Shown piece by piece: positions 24,997 to 34,400 of a stretch of 40,130 bases of DNA. Source of the stretch: Candidatus Peregrinibacteria bacterium (GTDB lineage Bacteria > Patescibacteriota > Gracilibacteria > UBA1369 > UM-FILTER-53-11); the NCBI GenBank assembly GCA_016186205.1, contig JACPMA010000016.1:94978-135107 (forward strand). The letters run 5' to 3'. The stretch's first letter is position 1, and every line of letters starts with the position of its first letter. The translations under genes were made by a program, and so were the position numbers. The notes under the pieces are model-generated. The model was not told the origin of the DNA. It did no database searches and saw only the letters and a list, made by a program, of their open reading frames with translations.

Positions 24997-26316
24997 ATGA
25001 CTCCAGAGGCGCTCGGTCAACAAATTAACACCGCGTGGACCCTGGTAGCGGCATTTCTCGTATTTTTCATGCAAGCCGGTTTCGGCATGCTTGAAGCAGG
25101 CGCGATCCGCGCAAAAAATAACGTCAACATTTTGCTTAAAAACTTCATGGATTTTTGCATAGCTTCCGTGGCTTTCTATTTCATCGGTTATGCGTTTATG
25201 TTCGGCGAGGGCAACGGATTTATCGGGACACAAGGATTTTTAATGAAAGATCTTGGGGCAGAGGCCGGCGGATTGCCAATACTTGCATATTGGTTTTTTC
25301 AGGTGGTTTTCTGCGGAGCTGCTGCCACAATCGTAGCCGGCGCCATTGCGGAACGGACAAGATTTCCGGCATATCTCGCTTATAGTTTTTTTGTTTCAGC
25401 ATTGATTTACCCGATTATCGGCCACTGGATTTGGGGCGGAGGCTGGCTCGCAAAACTCGGCATGCTCGATTTTGCCGGCTCTACGGTCGTTCATGCGGTC
25501 GGCGGTTTCGCATCTTTTGCCGGCTTAATCGTTCTTGGCTCCCGTATCGGCAGGTGGGATGGAACGCGAAAATTTCCCGCAAGCAACATTCCTTTAGTGG
25601 CCCTCGGCGTACTTCTGCTTTGGTTTGGATGGTTTGGATTTAACGGCGGTTCAACACTAGGCATGTCTGATCCGGCGCTAACTGCAAAAGTTGTTGTGAA
25701 TACAAATGCCGCTGCAGCAACCGGTGCGATAGGCGCTCTTTTTCTCGGCTGGATTCTCTATAAACGGCCGGATGCCATGCTCACCATGAACGGGATTCTT
25801 GCAGGACTCGTTGGTATCACTGCCGGATGCGCGTACGTGACTCCGACTTCCGCCATGTTTATAGGAATTATTTCATCCTTGGTTATGGTCGGCGGTTTAA
25901 AACTCCTTGAAAAATTGAGAATTGATGATGCTGTAGGAGCCATTCCGGTGCATGCATTTGGCGGAGTTATTGGAACGATTTTAGTCGGAGTTTTTCATAC
26001 AGAGCAGGGATTAATCGCAACCGGTTCATGGAAACTTCTTGGAATTCAAACATTCGGAACACTTGTATCTTCTGCGTTTGTTTTTGTTTCCATGCTCATT
26101 ATTTTTGCCCTTATAAAAGCCGTAATCGGTTTGCGAGTGAGCAAAGAAGTTGAAGAAATCGGTATTGATATTGGCGAGCATGTATTGCCGAGCTATCCGG
26201 AATTTGTCTTTGTCTCCGACGGGAGTCCAGCAATCGCGCCTGCCACAGCGCGCCAGCACGGAAAGGTGAAATCCGGCGTTAAACTTGAACCCGCGTTTCA
26301 AGAATCCGAAGCCTAA
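24997..26316 (+). CDS. amtB: Ammonium transporter AmtB
   Basis: Trimeric Amt/Rh-family channel conducting ammonium or ammonia. 439 residues with 11 hydrophobic helices. The twin pore histidines are present: H166 in VVHAVGGFASF and H319 in IPVHAFGGVIGT. The family's DDAVGAIPVHAFGG block and the GFNGGS helix are also intact. No cleavable signal peptide is evident. The glnK (PII) gene that commonly accompanies amtB is missing, and glnA follows after 47 bp instead. The ATG is preceded by an A/T word tract with no Shine-Dalgarno sequence. Confidence 0.95.
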   Translation: MTPEALGQQINTAWTLVAAFLVFFMQAGFGMLEAGAIRAKNNVNILLKNFMDFCIASVAFYFIGYAFMFGEGNGFIGTQGFLMKDLGAEAGGLPILAYWFFQVVFCGAAATIVAGAIAERTRFPAYLAYSFFVSALIYPIIGHWIWGGGWLAKLGMLDFAGSTVVHAVGGFASFAGLIVLGSRIGRWDGTRKFPASNIPLVALGVLLLWFGWFGFNGGSTLGMSDPALTAKVVVNTNAAAATGAIGALFLGWILYKRPDAMLTMNGILAGLVGITAGCAYVTPTSAMFIGIISSLVMVGGLKLLEKLRIDDAVGAIPVHAFGGVIGTILVGVFHTEQGLIATGSWKLLGIQTFGTLVSSAFVFVSMLIIFALIKAVIGLRVSKEVEEIGIDIGEHVLPSYPEFVFVSDGSPAIAPATARQHGKVKSGVKLEPAFQESEA

Positions 26317-26360
26317 ATTTACCATTCATAATTCAATATTTTTAATTTTTAATTTTCTCT
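26317..26360. repeat. A/T-rich spacer between amtB and glnA
   Basis: Made of TTTAATT, ATTCATAATTC and AATATT words, like the tract before amtB (24961-24996, with TTAATTCATAATTAATAATT). No ribosome-binding site is visible in either. Confidence 0.4.
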
Positions 26361-26363
26361 CAT

Positions 26364-27884
26364 ATGCCTGCAATTACTACGCCGCTAGAGGTTGTAAAGC
26401 GCAAATTCGCTCCAATGCGCCGTGAACTCCCAAAAGGCCTCACTGCCAAGGTTGACCCGAAAGCCATCCAGCAAGTGGAAAAACTCATGAAGGATCGTGG
26501 TATAAAAATTGTCGATCTTCGTTTTGTGGATTTGTTCGGAATGTGGCAGCACATTTCCATGCCTAGCGAACATATTTTGAATTACAAATCTATCGAGCAT
26601 TCCATTTGGGTTGATGGAAACGGTTTTGACGGGAGTTCGATCCGCGGATTTCAAGCCATTGAAGAGAGCGATATGCTGCTCGTGCCTGATCCTTTAAGTG
26701 CATTCGTAGACCCAATGTTAACTGTTCCAACTCTGGCGCTCATTTGCGATGTTTATGATCCTATGACCGGTATGCCGTATAACCGTGATCCGCGTTATGT
26801 TGCCAGAAAGGCCGAAGCTTATTTGAAAGAAACGGGCATAGCGACGCAAAGTTTCTGGGGTCCTGAAGCCGAATTTTTTGTGTTTGACCATGTGGCGTAC
26901 GACCAGAATCAGAACGCCGGTTACTATTTTATTGATTCGGAAGAAGGCGCGTGGAATACGGGTCTCAATAATGGCACCGCAAACTTGGCATATAAGACGC
27001 GACCGAAAGAAGGATATTTTCCATGTCCTCCGCATGACACGCTTCAGGATTTGCGAAGCGAGATGGTGCGTTCGATGATTGATGCCGGCATTAGCGTGGA
27101 AATTCATCATCACGAAGTTGCCACAGCCGGCCAGTGTGAAATTGATATGCGCTATAACTCTCTCACGCGCATGGCCGATCAAGTTTTAATGTATAAATAC
27201 ATTATTAAAAATGTCGCGCGCAAACACGGAAAAGTTGCGACATTCATGCCCAAGCCGCTCTTTGGCGATAACGGTTCCGGCATGCACACGCATCAAAGTT
27301 TGTGGAATGGCGATAAGCCGCTTTTCTATGACGAGAAGGGATATGCCATGATTTCTCAACTCGCGAAATGGTACATCGGCGGACTCCTCAAGCATGCGCA
27401 TGCTTTGATGGCTCTATGCGCGCCTACGACAAATTCCTACAAACGTCTTGTGCCTGGTTATGAAGCTCCGGTAAATCTAGTTTACTCGGCTCGCAACCGT
27501 TCTGCATGCTGCCGCATCCCGATGGTTTCAGAAAATCCAGCAGGGAAGCGTCTTGAATTCCGCTCGCCGGATCCGACATGCAATCCATATCTTGCGTTTT
27601 CAGCTATGCTCATGGCGGGTCTCGACGGTATTCAAAATAAGATTGATCCGGGACAGCCGTTTGATGAAGACACATTCACCACAAGCAAAAAAATTCCAAC
27701 TATGCCGGGTTCGCTCGAGCAAGCTGTGAATGCTTTGGAAAAAGATCACGCATTCTTACTCAAAGGCGGGGTCTTCACGCAAGACATTGTCGACGTATGG
27801 ATTAACTGGAAGCGCACAAAAGACATTGATCCGGTCAGGCTTCGTCCGCATCCGCACGAATTTTATTTATACTTTGATGCTTAG
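26364..27884 (+). CDS. glnA: Type I glutamine synthetase lacking the adenylylation tyrosine loop
   Basis: ATP-dependent synthesis of glutamine from glutamate and ammonium; dodecamer family. 506 residues because of an N-terminal extension of about 35. Core motifs are present: DGSSIRGF, the EAEFF metal site, [46 protein letters not shown], and [20 protein letters not shown]. The EEGAWNTG and KEGYFP segments are of the beta subtype. The adenylylation loop (NLYDLPPEE in E. coli) is replaced and shortened to [13 protein letters not shown] with no tyrosine, so control by adenylylation should be lost. Two terminators follow. Confidence 0.95.
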   Translation: MPAITTPLEVVKRKFAPMRRELPKGLTAKVDPKAIQQVEKLMKDRGIKIVDLRFVDLFGMWQHISMPSEHILNYKSIEHSIWVDGNGFDGSSIRGFQAIEESDMLLVPDPLSAFVDPMLTVPTLALICDVYDPMTGMPYNRDPRYVARKAEAYLKETGIATQSFWGPEAEFFVFDHVAYDQNQNAGYYFIDSEEGAWNTGLNNGTANLAYKTRPKEGYFPCPPHDTLQDLRSEMVRSMIDAGISVEIHHHEVATAGQCEIDMRYNSLTRMADQVLMYKYIIKNVARKHGKVATFMPKPLFGDNGSGMHTHQSLWNGDKPLFYDEKGYAMISQLAKWYIGGLLKHAHALMALCAPTTNSYKRLVPGYEAPVNLVYSARNRSACCRIPMVSENPAGKRLEFRSPDPTCNPYLAFSAMLMAGLDGIQNKIDPGQPFDEDTFTTSKKIPTMPGSLEQAVNALEKDHAFLLKGGVFTQDIVDVWINWKRTKDIDPVRLRPHPHEFYLYFDA

Positions 27885-27885
27885 C

Positions 27886-27912
27886 AGTCACGAGCAAAGC
27901 GAGTGACTTTTT
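27886..27912 (+). terminator. First terminator of amtB-glnA
   Basis: AGTCAC (27886-27891) pairs with GTGACT (27903-27908), followed by TTTTT with stem T included. It begins 2 bases after the glnA stop. Confidence 0.7.
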
Positions 27913-27944
27913 AAGAGGGCTTTCTTGCGAGGCCCTCTTTTTTT
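27913..27944 (+). terminator. Second, stronger terminator of amtB-glnA
   Basis: AAGAGGGC (27913-27920) pairs perfectly with GCCCTCTT (27932-27939) around an 11-base loop and runs into a T tract ending at 27944. It lies directly behind the first hairpin, so glnA ends in a tandem terminator. Confidence 0.85.
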
Positions 27945-28017
27945 GTCCGCGCTGTTTTGGCGAATCACGCCTTAAGGACGCAATCTATTCGGTGTATTCA
28001 ATTTATGCGTTTTCCGG

Positions 28018-28041
28018 TTTGTACTGGTATATCAGTACAAA
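28018..28041. promoter_or_regulatory. 24-bp operator-like palindrome
   Basis: TTTGTACTG (28018-28026) and CAGTACAAA (28033-28041) are perfect inverted arms around GTATAT, so 22 of 24 positions are self-complementary. A third half-site-like TTTGTACTTG lies nearby, ending just upstream of the -35-like TTGACA at 28097. The site is 92 bp upstream of the start codon at 28134. This fits a dimeric repressor or activator site in the spacer between glnA's terminators and the small gene. The rest of this 249-bp spacer holds no gene that I can see. Confidence 0.5.
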
Positions 28042-28096
28042 TGCGAAAGTAGCAAAAAGGTACTCGGAAGGAGCCCATTTTTTGGCCTTTTTGTAC

Positions 28097-28124
28097 TTGA
28101 CATAATTCAGCCAGTTTGTAAATA
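28097..28124 (+). promoter_or_regulatory. Candidate promoter of the small gene at 28134
   Basis: A perfect -35 TTGACA (28097-28102) is followed after 16 bases by TAAATA (28119-28124), 9 bases before the ATG. The resulting leader would be only about 2 bases. The -10 is a weak match. Confidence 0.4.
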
Positions 28125-28133
28125 ATAGGCTAT

Positions 28134-28538
28134 ATGACTCCAGAAGCTAAAGAAGATCCGGCTTTGTCTAGAGCCAGTGCGGCGCTAGGAAGAGGTCAAA
28201 GCGGGATAATAAGAAATCATAGAGGTAAGCTAGGATTGGCTGTTGGATTAGCTGCCGGCCTAGCGTTTTCTCCAAAAATTAAATGCAGCATTGTTGCCCC
28301 GGAGCAGATAAGCGCTGCACAACATGGAGTTGCGGATCCTGAAACGCAATCCCGCATACTCGGAGTTCTTGCTTGCACTCTGGATGCTAATGGAGAGAGA
28401 GTTTGTTTTCCGCTGACTCCGGATATGCTCGATGAATTAGAGGAGAGTTGCGAACCGCCGGCAGGCGAAATCCAGCCGAATTGTTTTCCAGGCGCCGAGG
28501 AGCAGCCTAAAGTTGAAAAACCGGGCGTTTCTCTTTAG
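28134..28538 (+). CDS. Small hypothetical protein with one hydrophobic segment
   Basis: 134 residues, unrecognised. An Ala/Ser-rich N-terminus, a hydrophobic stretch near residues 31-48 (GKLGLAVGLAAGLAFSPKIK), then a soluble part with five Cys (IKC, LACTLDANGERVC, LEESCEPPAGEIQPNC) and a Pro/Glu tail. The pairs of Cys suggest an exported, disulphide-bonded domain behind an anchor, by inference. Its TAG stop shares the four bases TTAG with the convergent holA stop. Confidence 0.6.
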   Translation: MTPEAKEDPALSRASAALGRGQSGIIRNHRGKLGLAVGLAAGLAFSPKIKCSIVAPEQISAAQHGVADPETQSRILGVLACTLDANGERVCFPLTPDMLDELEESCEPPAGEIQPNCFPGAEEQPKVEKPGVSL

Positions 28539-29506
28539 ATACACAAATTCAGCACGAGCCGGTCCAGTGCCAGCACGAATTCCCGATTGTCGCCTGCGAG
28601 GATTTTTATGCCGCCGCTTTTGAGTTTGGTATCGATGTCGATCAAAAGTTCATAGGCGCGTTTGAGTTGGTCAAAAGAAAAATTGCGCGCTTGACCTATG
28701 GTATTTGAAATCACGAAAGGGTGTTCTTTGAGTTTTGCCACGATAGCGTCGCGGGAGAGTCCTTGCGAGCTTAAATCTTTTACCCCCGTGATGATGCGGA
28801 ACTGCCGCATGATCATGTAGAGAATGCGATGAAGATCTTCGCCGGAGTCCATAAGCTGATGGAGTGTTTCAATCGCCAGTTTTTGGTTTTTTTGGCCGAT
28901 GCCGTCTGTGAGGCGGAAGATGTTTGCAGTGAGTTGAGTATCAACGAGGAGCTCTATGTCGCGTTTTGTGATCGGCCGCGTGCCGGCATAACCTACCAGT
29001 TTCGCAATTTCATTTTCAAGGCGGTATAAGTCGCCTCCAACTACTTCGGAAAGAAAAATTACAGCGTCTTTTTCTATGGCGCCGCCTCGCGTTTCAACTT
29101 TTTTCTGAATCCAGCCGAGGAGTTTTGATCCTGTGAGAGAGGGAAATTCCACAAGCTTTCCGATTTTGTGAATTTTTTTGTATAAGGCGACGCGCCTGTC
29201 TGGCGCGTCGTGCTCGCTGAACACGAGAATAGAGAAGTCCGCGATTTTTTCGAGGAGTTCGGCCATCGCGGTTTTTTCTTCATCGCGGCCTTCGCTCAAA
29301 AAATTCTTTACAATCGTGAAGCGTTTTTCAGCCAAGAAAGGCATGGCCGAGCACGCCTGAAAAATTTCATTCGCGTTTATGCTTTTTCCTTCAAATAGGG
29401 AAACATTCGTTTCGCCGCCGTATTTTTTCTCAAACTCCTTGCGCCAGAACGCAAGCTTTTCGTGAAGCGAATATGTATCGTCGCCGAAAAAAAGAAAAAT
29501 CGCCAT
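28535..29506 (-). CDS. holA: DNA polymerase III subunit delta
   Basis: Delta subunit of the sliding-clamp loader; opens the beta clamp. 323 residues, close to the usual 330-345. The N-terminal MAIFLFFGDDTYSLHEKLAF with the FFG.D pattern, the middle LVEFPSLTGSKLLGWIQKKV and the typical GGDLYRLENEIAKLVGYAG, followed by ITKRDIELLVD, are all of the HolA family. A minus-strand extended -10 TGC-TACAAT (29524-29516) lies 9 bases before the ATG. It is divergent from the solenoid/caspase-like gene, with 57 bp between starts. Confidence 0.93.
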   Translation of the reverse strand: MAIFLFFGDDTYSLHEKLAFWRKEFEKKYGGETNVSLFEGKSINANEIFQACSAMPFLAEKRFTIVKNFLSEGRDEEKTAMAELLEKIADFSILVFSEHDAPDRRVALYKKIHKIGKLVEFPSLTGSKLLGWIQKKVETRGGAIEKDAVIFLSEVVGGDLYRLENEIAKLVGYAGTRPITKRDIELLVDTQLTANIFRLTDGIGQKNQKLAIETLHQLMDSGEDLHRILYMIMRQFRIITGVKDLSSQGLSRDAIVAKLKEHPFVISNTIGQARNFSFDQLKRAYELLIDIDTKLKSGGIKILAGDNREFVLALDRLVLNLCI

Positions 29507-29515
29507 ACAGCCGTT

Positions 29516-29524
29516 ATTGTAGCA
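29516..29524 (-). promoter_or_regulatory. Extended -10 of holA
   Basis: TGC-TACAAT on the minus strand, 9 bases before the holA start codon, so the leader would be about 2-3 bases. No Shine-Dalgarno sequence fits in the gap. Confidence 0.5.
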
Positions 29525-29548
29525 TGTATAGCCGTAAGAGGGAAAATA

Positions 29549-29557
29549 TGGTATAAT
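29549..29557 (+). promoter_or_regulatory. Extended -10 placing transcription at the ATG of the caspase-like gene
   Basis: TGG-TATAAT, a perfect extended -10, followed by exactly 6 bases (ACCACA) and then the ATG at 29564. Transcription would begin at the start codon. This also settles the start choice, as an in-frame ATG at 29462 lies upstream of the promoter. Confidence 0.65.
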
Positions 29558-29563
29558 ACCACA

Positions 29564-31474
29564 ATGGCAGATTTATTCGAGCAGCAGCATCAAGATGCTT
29601 TTGAGGACGATTTTCCTGATTTTATTGATGGTATCGCAAAATTGCAGCTTCAATGCGCTCTTCCAAAAGACGTATATAAAGGATTTCGCAAAAGTCCGGA
29701 GCTTTTTCTTAAAGCTATCGAATTGACCGAGAAAAATCCCAGATTGCAGCGGGCAGTCGTTGAGAGCGCGCCGCATCTTTTATACGGCATCAAACCAGAA
29801 AAGCGTTTTGAGCTGCTGAAGGCAGTTAAAGACAAACCCTTTGTCGCTCCCATCGTTCTCGCGACAACTGATGAATTTCCTTATGTAGCTCTGCAAAATT
29901 TGCAGCATTTCGAAGACACGCCATATACAAAAAGAATGTTTGAAATTATCATCGATAAGGGTTTTTTCATGCCATATTATTTAAATCAATACAATAAACC
30001 ATATTATGGAGAAATACTTGAAAAAGCATTTCGTAAATATGCGGAAGAAAATCCTATGCACGTATTTTTTAATGTAAAATTAATCGAAGGCAAGCCGTAT
30101 GCAGAGGAGGTTATAGAGAAAGCAGCGCGCACAGCGCTCAAAATTGATTGCCGCGCTATTTTGTATCACAGAAAAGTCCTCGAAACAAAACCTTATTTTC
30201 AAGAAATTTTTGAAGCAGCGCTTAGGAGGCTTGTGCAAGAAGCACCATACGATGTTATTCTGCATTACTATTCCAGCACCTATACTGATTTCCCATTAGC
30301 TGAAGAAATTTTTGAAAAAGCAGTGCGTAATTTGGCGAAGCGAAATCCGTGGCGAGCTGTAGAAATTTATGCATTATACCAAAACAAACCGTATGCGGAT
30401 GAAGTCAAAAATGAGGCAGATCGTATTATTGAAACTGCCGATAGGAAAAGCGCATTATTCGTCCGTCCTATTGATGAATATGATTTTCCTATTGATGAAA
30501 AAACATTTGATCTCTATATTCTTGGAATCAATCATGAATTAGTACGGTTGGGCTATGAGCTTATCAATATCCCGCTTGATGCATTCAGGCGCATCCTTTA
30601 CTGCCAGCCGTTTCAAAATATTCTTCGGCGTTATGTTAGACGAATATCGTGGATGAACGCGTTTTCTTTAGCGCAAGGGACGTATGAATCCCTAAAAGCG
30701 CAGGGCATGCAAGATGCGGAAATGACCGATCAACGCATCCAAGAAATTGCCGAAAAGATGATGAATGGAATGGATCGCGTCAGGAATCGCGAGCTTTTTG
30801 GTCCAAACACAAAACTTATTTTGTTTACGCACGAGGAAGCGCAATTCGACAATGATTTTATTCTCGAAAGGCTTTATTTTAAACGCGGCGGCAGAAAAGA
30901 AAATACTGTTTCAGCAAAAGGCGTCCGGCTCGATAAAAACGGGAAAAATATTGAAAAAGAGCGTACCTTGGAAGCCATACGCAGGAGCAAAGGGTCGACA
31001 ACGGTTCTTTTTTCCGGACACGGCAGTCCGGAAAACTGGGGGTTTGCGCGCAATCAATCTTTTGCGCTTAACCGGAATCTTGATCCGTCTCCGGATACGA
31101 TTAATTATCGTGAGCTCGGCGACGCGCTTATGGTTTCCGGTAATATGGAAAATATGCATCTCATCGGCGCCACATGCTATGCCTATGATTATTTTATGAA
31201 TTTATTTAAATATCTTCGGGAGCGAGGATGTAAGCAACAGCCGTATGTTTCCATTTCAGCAGCCAATAAAGCAAAACCTGCATATGGCTTCGATCCCTTC
31301 AGCAAACAGGAAATCATCAACGATGTATTTCTGAATGCGGTTGATCAAGTTACCCTTGCAGAAGGGAGATCGCAGGCGCCGATTGTCGTTGACGACGTTT
31401 TTAAAGCCGAGTCGCAAGTATGGCGCAAAACCGACCCGGAAGTTTTCATCGGCACGCCGAGCGGGACGCATTAG
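29564..31474 (+). CDS. Helical-repeat protein with C-terminal caspase/gingipain-like (clan CD) domain
   Basis: Unrecognised as a whole. 636 residues. Residues of about 145-295 hold four to five related units of about 32 residues, each starting KPY or FPL and continuing (A/Y)xEIxEKAxR: PYYGEILEKAFRKYAEENP, PYAEEVIEKAARTALKI, PYFQEIFEAALRRLVQEAP, PLAEEIFEKAVRNLAKRNP, PYADEVKNEADRI. They look like an alpha solenoid. Residues of about 470-600 look like a clan CD cysteine peptidase: a beta strand into FSGHGS (H486), then a hydrophobic strand MHLIGATCYA with C538, 52 residues later, the caspase-like order. The catalytic pair and flanking small residues fit, but without structure it could also be an inactive CHAT-like fold. 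No signal peptide. Its TAG overlaps the TAA of the next gene. Confidence 0.72.
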   Translation: MADLFEQQHQDAFEDDFPDFIDGIAKLQLQCALPKDVYKGFRKSPELFLKAIELTEKNPRLQRAVVESAPHLLYGIKPEKRFELLKAVKDKPFVAPIVLATTDEFPYVALQNLQHFEDTPYTKRMFEIIIDKGFFMPYYLNQYNKPYYGEILEKAFRKYAEENPMHVFFNVKLIEGKPYAEEVIEKAARTALKIDCRAILYHRKVLETKPYFQEIFEAALRRLVQEAPYDVILHYYSSTYTDFPLAEEIFEKAVRNLAKRNPWRAVEIYALYQNKPYADEVKNEADRIIETADRKSALFVRPIDEYDFPIDEKTFDLYILGINHELVRLGYELINIPLDAFRRILYCQPFQNILRRYVRRISWMNAFSLAQGTYESLKAQGMQDAEMTDQRIQEIAEKMMNGMDRVRNRELFGPNTKLILFTHEEAQFDNDFILERLYFKRGGRKENTVSAKGVRLDKNGKNIEKERTLEAIRRSKGSTTVLFSGHGSPENWGFARNQSFALNRNLDPSPDTINYRELGDALMVSGNMENMHLIGATCYAYDYFMNLFKYLRERGCKQQPYVSISAANKAKPAYGFDPFSKQEIINDVFLNAVDQVTLAEGRSQAPIVVDDVFKAESQVWRKTDPEVFIGTPSGTH

Positions 31475-34400
31475 CGGTATCTATCGACCATTCGCTCGCC
31501 GTCTCGCGAGAGGAAAAGGTGTTGTCCTTGAAATTGGCGAGCGAAAACCTTTGCAGCTTCTTCGGTAATGCCGACGAGATGGAATTTTCCAGCGCCTGAT
31601 GCAATCTGATTGATACCTAGAGCTCTTTCTATGTGAGACAAAACAGCCGCCGCTTCCGCAGTCAGAGGTTTGTTAATTTCTAAATCGAGCTGCATCCTTG
31701 GAGTGCGTATGAGCTCTGCAGCTGATTCCGGCGGAATGGATTCGCAGTCTATAGTGAGATCGCCTGGATGCATGCCTAAAATTTTTGCTTGAAGCGGCGT
31801 GAGCTCATTAGGAAGATGGATCATGATAATTGCAGCCGGATTTGCCTCGATAATGGCATGGAGCACCGCCTCCGAAGGATTTTTCACAAAAGTGACGTTC
31901 AGTATGGGATTTTGTCCGGGAACGGAAAATAAAATTCGTGCAACCGCCGGTGAGATTTCTAAAATATCAAATGTAAAGATACGATTTTGATCTCTTTGCT
32001 GTTTTTTTATCATGGCTTGCCGAAGAGCTTCTGCAGTTTCTTCATCCATTTCTACAAATTTAAAACTGGGCAGGTCTTTTGATGAATATAATGGAAGTCT
32101 AGAGCTTAAACAGTAAGTATCAGCCATTGCAGGAGTGAGACGGCCGTATTTATACATGTAATCCTGTATGGCTTCAAAATTGCCAGACTGTTCCACGCGC
32201 TTTGTTTCTTCAGGCGGAGGTTGGCGATATTTCTTGATGAGGAGATCCATTTTATGGCCGGCCCATAAAGACGGCATTGATACTTTTCCTTCCGCTGTTA
32301 TTGTTTCCAATATCGCCACAACTTCTTCTGAAAATTGTTCGGCTTCAAGGGTAATTTCTTTCGGCGCAGCTTTCGAAATAATGCGCAATACTTCAGGATC
32401 TTCAATGAAACCAATATCTATTAATCTAATTATATGGGCGCGCGCATTTTTGAGGGCAAGTGCTTGTTCGCGCGTAAAGGTGTGCCCATTGAAATTAATA
32501 TTTAATGAATCACCTACAACTAAAGAGGAGATACCGGAGAATTGAGACAGTTCAGCAAAAATTTCAGGCGAAATAGCTCTGGATATTGGTTCTAGTGATA
32601 GTATTTTTGCTCTCAAGTGACTTAACTCTTTGGCAATAGCAGGCGTGAGGAGTTCTGATTTGTTTAAATGTAACCCACCGTATGTTCCACTTTGAATAAA
32701 AGCGCGAGCTGATTCCGGATTTCCAAAACCGCCGATTTCGAGATTAACATGTTGTTTTATGGCGTTTAGTTTTTTTCCAATGTAACTGGCAAGCGCAGGA
32801 TCATTGAGTACGAGATTCGGCAAGGATATCTCAAGGGATCTTCCATCGAGGAGCACATCAATGATTTCCGGCGTGACTTCTGTTAGTCCAAGTTCAACAG
32901 TACCCTGATGGCTTTTTCCAATAAGTTTGCGCAGAGCAGAAGGTGCGATTTTCTTTATGGAAATGCCGATATTTTTTCCATGGTCTATTTCTTCAATGCG
33001 TTCATCATAGTCTGGGCCATAATGTTCTGTTCCGACGAGATCGAGATGTTGCCTCCTCGGGTCGAGCATATCTACCAGTGCTTCCGGAACCTCGCCGTGT
33101 TCCCGCACAAAATCCTTAAATGCTTTGAGCTGGCGATGCGGATCTTTTATTTGTTGAATACGGACAATTTCATCGTCTTTGGTTGATCTTTGCAAAACTG
33201 TATCTATTTGTTCCTTCGCGAGGACGACAACGTCTATGAAGGCGCTTTCAAAATCTTTTGCCGGGTCGACAATATAATTGCCTGTATCTGTCGAACCGCT
33301 GAACGCGAGGAACATTTTGAGTTTTTTGAGTTGAGCAATGGTTAGATTTGGAAACGGCTGCAAATCAGGAATGTCTCCCGGAAAAGAAACTTCATTAAAG
33401 AGAAGTTGAATGATTCTGGCTTTTAATTTTTCTTCATCCATGCGAAAACGCATGATGCTCGTTTCCAAAGAAATCGGTTTTATTTCTCCAGAATCGCCAA
33501 AATAGGCATCCCACTCGTTACGATCAACCGTGAAGAAATCCGCGTCGAGCATTTCCGCAAGCGTCATGTCCATTATGGTTTTTGCCTTTACTTCGACTTG
33601 TTTTTCCCACTGTTGTTTTAAACTGAAAGTGATATCCGGCTGAACAAAGCATTCTTCAGATCCATCGGTACAGTAGCCTTTATTTGGTACTTCGCCCCAC
33701 AGAGAATTGCTTTTTCCTCCGCCGACAGCTTTGCCTTGTTTTTGTTTCCAATATGCCTGGAGCGTTTTTGGGAAATCTCTCCGTTTAAAGCCCTGTGTTT
33801 CCAAATACGAAACCATGAGCGCTTCAGCAGGAACTTTGAGCCCTTTGTCATTTTCTGCACCTAATGGCTTTCCTTCATTAGGTACAGCTGTATTTTCAAA
33901 GAGATATTCGTTGCCTTCATCGTCTGTAAATTGAGTTCTCATGTGATCGGTATAGGTGCGGTAAAAGTATCCTTGGCGGCCAAAAAGTTCCCGGTAGATC
34001 GCCATGCTCAAATTAGAAATCCCATCGCAATTTCCTTTTTTTCCAAGAAGGAGATCTTCAAATCTGGCGTGCGCTTCTGAATAGTCTTCAATAACGCCAT
34101 CTCTCACAAGCGCATTTTGGATAATTCGTAGGCGATCCAGTTTTTCAGCTCTTTCCGGGAAATCCTGTAGCGCATGTTGCATCATCGTCACAATTTCTTT
34201 CCATCGTTGTTGGAGTTTTGTAACCCTGACAAATTCAAGTTTTGAGGCGCGCAAGTTTTCAAGCGTCGTGGAATACGCATTCGTCTTCATTAGAAATTCA
34301 GCGTAGTTTCCGTCATAGATGCCGTCTTTTTGTATATCTTCAGCTACAATTTGGTTAAATGCGCGGAGCCGCTGCTGATAGAGTTTGATAAGTTCAGCGC

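Noticed and set aside
27885-28133. tRNA or small RNA gene in the 249-bp spacer after glnA
   Set aside because: No cloverleaf or CCA-type end; only two terminators, the palindrome and a promoter are visible.
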